The notes under the pieces are model-generated. The model ran no database searches. It was not told the origin of the DNA and saw only the letters and a list, made by a program, of their open reading frames with translations. Both the position numbers and the translations under genes were made by a program. Below, in pieces: positions 34,198 to 46,100 of a stretch of 64,000 nucleotides of DNA. Origin of the DNA: Antedon bifida (Eukaryota > Echinodermata > Crinoidea > Comatulida > Antedonidae); the NCBI GenBank assembly GCA_963402885.1, contig OY727102.1, positions 21,018,001 through 21,082,000 of the forward strand, in the 5' to 3' direction. How positions within the stretch are numbered: position 1 is the stretch's first letter; each line of letters opens with the position of its first letter.

Positions 34198-37100
34198 ATG
34201 ATGTACCTCTTTGTCAAAAACACAATATACAAAGAATATGAATATTCCCTGGCTACCGTTAAGCAGGACAAATAGATATTCCATGACTGGCGTCGTGAGA
34301 ACAAACGGACCAATAAGCCAGGTTGTTCCCATGATTGGCAATAGCATAGCCGTTCCTTTAGCAGCTTTTCTATTGATCAAGATAATAACAAAAATAATTG
34401 TTGTGACGTTTAATTACTATGTAATAATTGTATTATTATTTATCTCGGTACTGTATCTGATTTCTCCATAATCATAGGAATATTTGGTGTCATGTTTGTT
34501 TTACAAGTATCTCCTAGTATATTAACATAACCTTGATATAAATGAGGTGTTGTATTATACAAGTACTGGGTAATATCGTAGTACCTGTACTGTATCTGGA
34601 GAGGACTGAGAATCGGGAAATAATCTATACGTGGAGATAAAGACGTTTCTGCTACTTTATACTGTTATTCCATATACTATAACATATCATAAGCACGTGT
34701 CTAAAGTCCCGTTTTCACTCGGAGAATTTCGTCATGTTTATAAACTATGTCAAACATAATAACTATATAAATATATATAAATAATTATATATTTACCGCC
34801 TTTGTTTCGATTTTGGTGTCTCTCCTCTTGATTTTCCTACTCTCTTAGATCGTTTGTAAATAACGTTCACAACAATTGCCATGACAACAGTGTTAATCTT
34901 GAAAAAATAAATAAAAATACACAATAATAGTGTTTTTGATAGCTGTTGCGTATAGAATAAAAAAAACATTCAAACAATATTTACCGTAAGAATGAGTATG
35001 GCAGGTGCTATGAAGGCCCATCTCATTGTCGATTCTAGCCAACAGCTTTGAAATTAAAATTAATAATTTGTTTTTAATAATTTATTACGAATCCTCGTAC
35101 AGAACTGCAATTATGTTCAAATCATTAAAATTTAATAATAATAATAAATTATAGATTATTTGTAAGATATTATTAATATACAATTATAATCACTATTTTC
35201 GGAACCCCATATCTTCATATCAAGAGCGTACAATAGACTCACTACAAGAAATCACAATGTTATTTCTTCAATGTTGTTTGTTAGATAGTTAGTTAACCAA
35301 TAGATGCACTGATTATGTTTGCATAATATGGTATTAACTTACTCCAAATATGAGAGGACATTCATGATTTAACGATTTCTGGATAGCAGGGAAATTTCAC
35401 TCTTCCCTGTTGATAGCGATCAAATAAAGATTGAGCAATGGAAATATTACAAGATATAATACCAATAAGGCACGATTTACAAATAGTTTCTTTCCAGGAG
35501 CTATTAGAGCCTTAAACATCATGTAGACCCTTTTTGTAATGTTTTTTTTTTGAGTTCGTGTTGTGTCCGTTGGATATTGTGCTCCGCCAACAGAGCAAAC
35601 AGAATTTCTATGGTTTTTCTTAAAACAAATGAAAATAAATGATACTTGACTTGACTTGATATATACTATGTTAAAGTGAGATAAAACTGAAACTGACATG
35701 TTTTGTATGTGGGTCCCAACCACTGATCTTGCCACAGAAGTACAAAACACAATGACTAGTGGGATTCCATAGCACAGGAACATATAATATCTAAGTCGGT
35801 TATGCCGGCTTGGTTTACTTGGTTTCACTTTAAAATACAAGTATACCGCTTCACCACACATCCAAGTAAAAGCATTGAGAGAAGTCAGATGAAGAAATAT
35901 ACTGATTATCTTACACGCCGTCTGTAAAAACAAAAGAGTTGGGTTGTCATATACTGTACCTAATTCACATAATATTCTAAGCAACATAATATGGAATTCA
36001 GAAACAAAAATCACATTCACATATATTCAAAGCAACATTAATATAAGAGCGACTTCATAATATGGACCTACAGAAACTAAATTTTGCAATAAGGCCGGCC
36101 ACGTAAAAAATGTATGTATTCCCTCTGATGATTGTTTTCTTTTGCTGATGAACTGAAATGGTAAAATTAATTTGGAACGTCTTATTTCAAAACTACTACT
36201 AAGTTTTACTGAGATTTTGAATATATTGTAGTCATTTAAGTTCAGTCTACACTATCAAACTAGTTTGACAAAAAAAGTGTCATGTGTCCAAATATGGTAG
36301 TAATATATCACACTATTTTCTCACATCAAGTATTGATAGTGTGGACAGAGCTTTACAAGCATTTTTATCAAGCAAACAAGGAACATACCGACACAACAAC
36401 CTCATTTTGCATAATAATTAGTGTTTACCTCCTAAAAATATTGAAGATGTAGTTAGTGTTACCTTACGTTCAGTCTTTTCAATTCCGAAAAGAAACAGAA
36501 ACTGCATCAGAATCAGATTGATAACCAAGTTCTTGTGTATAGAATTGCGATGAGATTTCCATAATTCTCTAGAAACGTTTTGATATGAGATAGTTATTTG
36601 AGATAAAAACATGTATATTATATTGAGTATGATATTGAGTCATGGGTACATTGAAGAGGTACAAAACCGAGTATTGACCCGGCTAAACTAAGGATTTTGT
36701 TATGGCCGACTTCTGTCGTAAACGACAATATCAATTAGTCTTACATTCATCTGAATGATGACTAAGCCAGGACTGTTTAAAGCACCTTTGGCTGGTCTCA
36801 ACATTGACCAAGGGCTTCTCTCTAAGGATTACTAAACTGGATAATATGTAGGTAGCTGGCCTATTGTTGATTGAAAGAACTGAGCAATTTGATCGGTAAA
36901 TGGCAAAAGTACGCATAAAAACTTACGAGAAATAGCAGTAGATTCCAAGAGTAACACTCAGAGCAATGAGAGAGCAGTAGATACAAATTCTCGACAACTT
37001 ACGTAGGCCTTTATTACTCTTAAGAGGCTATAGGATATAACAATGTTAACACGGTAGATACAAATTCTCGACAACTTACGTAGGCCTATATCACTCTCAA

Positions 37101-40100
37101 GGGGCTATAGGATATAACAATGTTAACACGGTAGATACAAATTCTCGACAACTTACGTAGGCCTATATCACTCTCAAGGGGCTATAGGATATAACAATTG
37201 TTAAAAACGTCTAAACAAAACATTACAGTACTTGAGTTAAATATACCAATATACCGCGTGTAAACTTTTCTCATATTATTCTAGCCTACAATACAAAATA
37301 TGTACCAGATTCTCAGTGCTGTATCTCCACATACGACAACTTTTTTACCAAATATCATAGAAGCATTCAGCATCACATGTGTACCACACGGTGTGTGTAT
37401 CATGTAGGATTAGGCTAAGGGTTAATTAAGGTCTATCATACCAGGAGGTACATGTGAAACACATGTGATGCTGTTTTACCAAATATTTCTATGATACTGA
37501 AATCTAGATACAGTACCGAGAACCATTAATAGTGCAAACGGTACCAAATAAAAGCGGATAATCGAGATCAAAAGAAGTGAAATTTAATTATTTCAATACC
37601 TCTGGTGAATTGCTAATCTTCATAAATACACCAAAGCTGGTGATATGATCCGAAGAGCAATTTATTCTGTCATTGGTATTGTAAGTTGTCATACCTCTAT
37701 CACTCCAACCCCTATAATATTCCATAAAATATAAATGTGATGAAGAACAGACGCACTTTTAAAAATATAAAAATGTTATTTGTCCTCAAGCTTAACTTGT
37801 GGAGTGGAGCATGTGCACTAACTTATCTTCTTATACTCTTTTTAAGGAAGTAACTGGTTGGAACTGGTGGCCTCTACTAGACATTCCTTGAAAGGATTTT
37901 GCTTCATTATATTAGGTAAGAGTTAGATTAATCTCTCAAATAATTGGATTCATGAGACTAATTTTTGCACACAAAAACTCTCACCGTTTTTTTTCATCGT
38001 AAAATAGGCAAATTGTCTGTCTGTCGATTTCGGTCAGCAATGTCTAAAATAGTTAAAGTAGAATCAGAAGTTTAAGCATATCACCTGAAGTAACTCCAAC
38101 TTTACCTACAGTAACCTTCTATATATAATAATATCCTTGATTTATATAGCGCCTAATGTTGTGAAACCTCTAAGCGCTGTTTTACCCCGGTCATTTTTTG
38201 GATCAAACACGTATGGAAATATACTCCCATGATGCAGCTAGTAATCAGCGCAAAGTTGTGTCTTGATCTAACCGGTTCCCATTTATACACCTGGGTGGAG
38301 AGAGGCTAACGTAAGTAAAGTATCTTGCCTAAGGATATGTAAGGTAATGTCAGGAGAGGATTTCATATGGGATGAAGGTTGCTGCCAGAAAACGTAATAC
38401 TGTACAATGTTTTGTCGGGTAGGCTAATTAGCACCCTTACACGTAAGGGCTGTGAATGATATATCCCTAACATATATATCACTTAAGCTTGGTTCCCACT
38501 AGATACGCAACGTAAGAAAATGTCCTTCCAATAATTGTGTTTGCCCCCGCCTGCGTGAAATCAAACCCGATGTTTGTATGCACTGTTGCGTCGTCGGTTC
38601 CCACTAAAGCGTGGTTTCCACTAGCGACGCAACGCAGGGACGTAACGCAACGCAAGTGAATTGACCAATCACAAGCGATGGCTTATTCGCTTGTGATTGC
38701 TAACTGTCTATAACTTCGCTTGCCAATGGTTAAAACGCTTGCGTTGCTTTTACGTCCTTGCGTTACGTTCTAGTGGGAACCAAGCTTAATTGTGATTACG
38801 CAATACAGCAATACGTCGTTGCGTTGCGTTCTAGTGGGAACCACGCTTAAGCGTGGTTCCCACTAGCGACGCAACGCAAGGACGTAACGCAACGCAAGTG
38901 AATTGACCAATCACAAGCGATGGCTTATTCGCTTGTGATTGCTAACTGTCTATAACTTCGCTTGTCATTGGTTAAAACGCTTGCGTTGCGTTTACGTCCT
39001 TGCGTTGCGTCGCTAGTGGGAACCACGCTTTAACAATTTACCTTATTTTCATGAAAGTTTAATGACGCCTTTAATTTCATTAAATTGTTTCCAATATCAT
39101 AAACACTGCATGAGAACATCTCCGTCAAATAGCGAAATTCAGCCGTGTCTTCTTTCCTAAATAATCATGAATAAAACATATTTATTTGTTGACGATATAG
39201 GTATACTTAAACAGTCAATGTAAAGTGTATTTATAAGGTTTAAACTATATAACAGATTTACATTATCATTAATAATAATATCAATAATATCATCCATAAT
39301 CTTTCTAAATTAAAAACAATAAACATTTAAGAAGTTATAAATTATATTCTGAAAGAATGTTTAAAGTTTTGCATTAAATAATAGAGTAAGTTTTCTCTGT
39401 TTTAATATAGATAATATATATATGTATATCATATTTAAAACTAGATAAATACAGAAGCCACGATGCCCTAAGCGTGGTTCCCATGGACTAGAACGCAACG
39501 CAGCGACGTATTGACGCACAGGTTTGATTTCAGGCGAGGGCAAACACAATTATTAGAAGGGCATACACAATTATTAGAAGGGCATTTGCTTGCGTTACGT
39601 AGATTGCGTTACATTGCGTCGCTAGTGAGAACCACGCCTTATTAATACAAAACCAACAACTCACAATTCATTAATATAAACGGTTTCGTTTACAGTCTTG
39701 TTTTTGGTAATTTGGTTATAACTCCATGTTGCAATAACAAGTAAGTCAACTAAAGTGCAAAAAAAATAAAATACAATATTCTTCCATCTTTACGCAAATC
39801 CGCAGATTTTTATTATAATATTTTAATTAATTAATTTTTTAATTTAATACAAATCATGTTACAGTCAAGATATAAATAATAATAATAGGCCTATATTGTA
39901 TATTAATGAAAACATTTTCTTCTGGCTACTATTATCACACTCAATGAACCATCATATCAATATATTGTATATATTTTTCTTTAAGCAAATTTGAATGATC
40001 TCGCCTAATGAACACTTTCAGGTTTGAAATACAGATTTTTTAATAGGTTTATATAGCACTCGTAGCCTCGTACATTTTGATGTCACTTATTTTCATGCAG

Positions 40101-43100
40101 ATAGACGCCAATGTTTAACAGAGCAGATAAATATGACAATGATATTTTAGAGTTATACTTACCTTCTTTATTGCTTCGTATTTGAAGAGTAAACTCCATG
40201 TTACTTTCATTATAAAGGTTCATTTCACCTCTTATCAATTCACTACCATTAGCTTTCTGTACTTTGGCAAGTCCAACTAGAAAAGTGAGAAATAACAAAT
40301 AGTCACACTTATCACCACTAGTTTTGCAGAAATTAGTTACTCTATTTCGAAGTACAATGAGTATAGAGTGGGCCTATAAGGGGTCGAGGTACAAGGAGTC
40401 GATTAGGCCCAGTGGGCCTATTGGTTCATATCCATCTCGAGGTACAAGGAGTCGATTAGGACCAGTGGGCCTATTGGTTCATATCCATCTCGAGGTACAA
40501 GGAGTCGATTAGGGCCAGTGGGCCTATAATTGGTTCATATCCATCTCGAGGTACAAGGAGTAGATTAGGCCCAGTGAGCCTATAATTGGTTCATATCCAT
40601 CTCGAGGTACAAGGAGTAGATTAGGCTCAGTGAGCCTATAATTGGTTCATATCCATCTCGAGGTACAAGGAGTCGATTAGGCCCAGTGGGCCTATAATTG
40701 GTTCATATCCATCTCGAGGTACAATCTCAGTTACTAGCAAACATTTTTGAAAGAAATTGTTTTGCTAGTAAGAGGAAATTAAACTTTCAACAATCTATTA
40801 TTTTCTCATTGTTAAAACATTCAAAGTGGATACTATTAACGTAATTACTAAAGATCTGTTTACACTATCAAACTAGTTTGACAAAAAAATGTAATGTGCC
40901 CAAATATGGTAATGATATTCCCAAATATGGTAGTGATATGACACCATCATTTCCATATATGGGCACATCACATGTTTGATGTCACATAAAGTTTGATAGT
41001 GTATACAACTTAGTAATAGTATATAAAAATTCCTCACCATAATCTTGTTCTCCAAATACTAGTTCTTTGTTAACTTTTATGTCTTCTAGTTGAGAAAACA
41101 CCTGCATTTCAAACTCCTTGAAATCATTCACAATTGGGTTCTAAAAGAAAACAAACCAGAATTTACACACATTAAATGTATCGCTAGTCACCTTGGAAGT
41201 GTTGTCATTTTTAATGCTATTTTGTCTACAGAATAACAATTTTGTGTTTTTTTATTTAATAAAACATTTTTGTTTCGACAGTCATACAGAACGCAAATGT
41301 GTGCCTGATGAATGAATCAATTTTGAAAATGATGAATTTATTATTTTTTTAAAAACTTGCAATATCGTATATGTCGCAAACGACATGAGAATTGCATCCT
41401 AAATGCATTGTATGATTATAGGCTAATAAATAGGCTTTTAAGCTTGGTTCCCACTAGATACGCAACGTAAGCAAATGCCCTTCTAAAGCGTGGTTCCCAC
41501 TAGCGACGCAACGCAAGGACGTAACGCAACGCAAGTGAATTGACCAATCACAAGCGATGGCTTATTCGCTTGTGATTGCTAACTGTCTATAACTTCGCTT
41601 GTCATTGGTTAAAACGCTTGCGTTGCGTTTACGTCCTTGCGTTACGTTCTAGTGGGAACCAAGCTTAAGTGATTTGACCAATTACAAGCGATGGATTATT
41701 CGAACAGTGGTTTCATTGGTCAACTCGCTTGCGTTGCGAGTTCGTCCTTTCGTTGCGTCTCTAGTGGGAACCACGCTTTAATGCTTGGTTCCCACTAGAG
41801 ACGCAACACAAGGACGTAACGCAACGTAAGTGAATTGACCAATCCGAACTGTCGCTTGTCATTGGTTAACACGCTTGCGTTGCGTTTACGTCCTTGCGTT
41901 ACGTTCTAGTGGGAACCAAGCTTAAGGGCGATTACGCGTACATACTCGAATACTAACCTCAGTAGTAGGATCTGAACAGCTAAATCCAGTTGTTTCGTCT
42001 GTACATTCTGTAATGACTAATAACAGGTTTAATTATTTAGCCGTGAATATTGGTTAAAATCACACACTTTTTAGGTAGGTCATCCGATATTCCTTTTCGT
42101 ACATAAGTTGGGGACCCCTCATAAAACGTCACAAAATGAACATGAAAAATCATTATCCATATCCATAAGGTGTGACGTAAGAATTGCGCTAACTACAATT
42201 CGAAAATACAAACGCTTTTTGTCGAGCCGTCTGTGTAGTCGAGTGGATTAGACTAGCATGTCGATGTAGGGGTTCGAATCCCATGAGCAACTTCTTTTTA
42301 TATTATAGTGAGAGAGAGATAATTCAGAGGGTTAGGTTTAGTTATCTTTCACATAAGAGGTCCCCAACTTATGTTTAGGTTTAGTTATCTTTCACATAAG
42401 AGGTACCCAACTTATGTACGAAAAAAAAATCGGATCCGGGTAAATTACTGAGCCTGACCGATTCCATAGAGATAGATTATGCGATTATTATTTCGTTTCT
42501 AGAAGTAACATACAATTAACAAAACATAGTAATAATATTGCTAAAAATAAAAATAAGTAATTGCGAGAAGTACTCAAATATATAAATAATTGTAATCATA
42601 TAGGTCTTACCTGTAACATTGACACCAAACATACATGTACCATTATTACCAGCAGTGTCATTAACGGTACACGTAACATTTGTTAAACCAATTTGAAAAA
42701 GAGATTCATTTCCTGGACTACAAGTAGCCAATAGTCCGTCGGTATCAACGTTGTCAGTAACCACTGGGTCATCCCATGTCACCGTAGTTAGATTATACCA
42801 TGCCTTGACTTGCATAGACTCTGGACACGTTATATTCGGCTTTGTATTGTCTGAGTTTAATACAAGCAAGTTATATTTTAGTATAAACTAAATGTTAACT
42901 CACACTCTCCAACAATCACTTTTCATTTATTTAGGCCTAGGCCTATATCCCATCCGTTCACAATTTCTTATATGTTAATTGTCTGTTAATAAATGTATAG
43001 CATAAATAATACACGTATTTAGCATAAATGTCCATTAATTTGAACAATATAGTTTATTGTTCAATATTTACTTGCCTGTTACTATGACATCAAACATACA

Positions 43101-46100
43101 GCTGTCATTATTACCAGCAGTGTCATTAACGGTACAAGTAACATTTGTTAAACCAATTATAAACGGAGATTTATTTCTTGGGCTACAGGTAGCTCGTCGT
43201 TCAATAGCAACGTTGTCAGTAACCACTGGGTCACTCCATGTCACCGTAGTTTGACTGGAATTCGCATCAACGTCCATAGACTTTGGACAAGTTATATTCG
43301 GCTTTGTATTGTCTATAAATAGTAGGAATCAATTAAGTAAATGATGCCAGTAAGGTAATTTGATTTGTACTGTATTACCAGTGACAGTGTTATTTATTTA
43401 CGCATCAGTGTATCGAATCTTGATTCTTCAAGATGTATATATATGCCCTACCTCATTTATTTAAATGTGTTTTTTTTTTATAGGTAAATGATTCAATGGT
43501 ATATGCATTATACGGCCATTCATTTCTTCATCAATTTATTCGAACTCTCATCCTGTATTAATTCGTCAACTCAATCATTTATATTACATGCAATACAATC
43601 TACATTGTATTTCTTACCTGTAACGTTGACACCAAACATACAAGTGTCATTATTACCAGCAGTGTCATTAACGGTACAAGTGACATTTGTTAAACCAATT
43701 TTAAACGGAGATTTATTTCTTGGACTACAGGTAGCTCGTCGTTCAATAGCAACGTTGTCAGTAACCACTGGGTCACTCCATGTCACCGTAGTTTGACTGG
43801 AATTCGCATCAACGTCCATAGACTTTGGACAAGTTATATTCGGCTTTGTATTGTCTATAAATAGTAGGAATCAATTAAGTAAATGATGCCAGTAAGGTAA
43901 TTTGATTTGTACTGTATTACCAGTGACAGTGTTATTTATTTACCCATCAGTGTATCGAATCTTGATTCTTCAAGATGTATATATATGCCCTACCTCATTT
44001 ATTTAAATGTGTTTTTTTTTATAGGTAAATGATTCAATGGTATATGCATTATACGGCCATTCATTTCTTCATCAATTTATTCGAACTCTCATCCTGTATT
44101 AATTCGTCAACTCAATCATTTATATTACATGCAATACAATCTACATTGTATTTCTTACCTGTAACGTTGACACCAAACATACAAGTGTCATTATTACCAG
44201 CAGTGTCATAAACGGTACAAGTGACATTTGTTAAACCAATTTCAAACGGAGATTCCCTTCCTGGACTACAAGTAGCTCGCGTTTCAACAGCAACGTTGTC
44301 ACTAACCACTGGGTCATCCCATGTCACCGTAGTTAAACTGGAATTCGCTTTAACTTTCATAAACTCTGGACACGTTATATTCGGCTTGATATCATCTATA
44401 AATAGTAGGAATCAATTATGTAAATGATGCCAGTAAGGTAATTTGATTTGTACTATATTACCAGTGACAGTGTTATTTATTTACGCATCAGTGTATCGAA
44501 TAATTTTGATTCTTCAAGATCTATATAGGCCCTACCTCATTTATTTAAAATGTGTTTTTTATCCACAATGGTATATGCAATATATGGCCATTCATTTCTT
44601 CATCAATTTATTCGAACTCTCATCCTGTATTAATTCGTCAACTCAATCATTTATATTACATGCAATCTACATTGTATTTCTTACCTGTAACGTTGACAAC
44701 AAACATACAACTGCCATTATTACCAGCAGTGTCATAAACGGTACAAGTGACATTTGTTAAACCAATTTCAAATTGTGATTGGTTTCTTGGACTACACGTA
44801 GCCAATAGTCCTTTTATATCAATGTTGTCAGCTCTATTTTTCAAAATGTTCTTAGCTCCGCCCCAACCATGATGGTGGAGACTTAATTTCATATTTCAAT
44901 AAATAAATGCAATTTCCGGGGACCTAGCAGCTCTATTTTTCAAAATTGTCTAAGCTCAGTCCCAACCATGGTAGGCCGGAGGTTCTGGTAAGTCTTATAT
45001 ATGTTTCATATAATTTTAAATCATGTAAAGTGCCATTTTCTGGGAGACCCAGCAGCTCTATTTTTCAAAATTTCTGTCCAGAATATATGAATAGCTGTTA
45101 TGTCTTCATACATTGTCGATTAATTTTAATAATAATATTTGTTTATTAATCGATCGTTACTCTTACCTGTAACTCGAATATAAAACATACAAGTGTCATG
45201 ATTACCAGCAGTGTCATTAACGGTACAAGTGACATTTGTTAAACCAATTTCAAATTGTGATTTGTTCTGTGGATCACAAGTAGCTGAAAGTCCTTTTATA
45301 TCAACGTTGTCAGTAACCATTGGGTCAACCCATGTCACCGTAGTTAGATTGGACTCCGCATCAATGTTCATATACTCTGGACACGTTATGTTCGGTTTTG
45401 TATTGTCTGAGTTTGAAATAAAATTAAGCAGTAAAAACCAAATAGAATAAATTAGTTTATTCGTTAAATCACACACTCAACCAATCACTTTTCATTTATT
45501 TATCTAATAGGGTGAGTGCTGCCAGCAGATCATGGACATATTCCTACGAATCTCCTCAAACAAGTATACTTGAAGATAGAGAAGAGGGAGTTGCAATATG
45601 TGACTGGCTGGATGAGGTGAGGTACAGCATTCTAGCAGCTCCATTTTTCAAAATGTCCTTAGCTCCGCCCCAACCATGATGGGGCTGAGGCCCTGGTAAG
45701 TATTATGTTTCGTATAATTTCAAATCATGTATAGTGCCATTTTCCGGAGACAAGCAGCTCTATTTTTCAAAATTGTCTTAGCTCATATCAGTCCCAACCA
45801 CGGTAAGCCTGAGGTCCTGGTGAGTCTTATATAGTTTGTTTCATATAATTTTAAATCATGTTAAGTACCATTTTCTGGAGAGCTGGCAGCTCTATTTTTC
45901 AAAATTGCTGTCCAGAATATATGCATAGCTGTTATGTCTTCATACATTGTCGATTAATTTTAATAATAATATTTGTTTATTAATCGATTGTTACTCTTAC
46001 CTGCAACTCGAATATAAAACATACAAGTGTCATGATTACCAGCAGTGTCATTAACGGTACAAGTGACATTTGTTAAACCAATTTCAAATTGTGATTGGTT

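Larger units (their letters stand above)
33649..37027 (-). other. Receptor C seven-transmembrane exons and tail
   Basis: TM1 37027-36927 (opens PLKSNKGLRKLSR), TM2 36568-36463, TM3-TM4 35921-35698, loop 2/TM5 35045-34985 and 34897-34797, TM6-TM7 34369-34207, tail 33729-33649 (VKECFQKRNKNRVSSPANT then MTMSHTV). Hallmarks as in B. TM3-TM4 is one codon longer and the TM5 exon one codon shorter than in B. The TM1 acceptor region is triplicated (see the 77-bp repeat), and a long TA microsatellite follows the TM7 exon donor. Confidence 0.92.
37600..42007 (-). other. Receptor C GAIN domain and GPS exons
   Basis: Exons 42007-41958, 41140-41038, 40276-40163, 39749-39665, 39156-39042, 38043-37985 and 37711-37600 match those of B in phase and, but for one, in length; 38043-37985 is two codons shorter (TEIDRQTICLFYDEKKR). 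The GPS reads RGWSDRGM...INCSSDHITSFGVFMKI, with the same two Cys substituted as in B. A TTAA-type hairpin transposon ends nine bases from the donor of 39156-39042. Confidence 0.88.
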
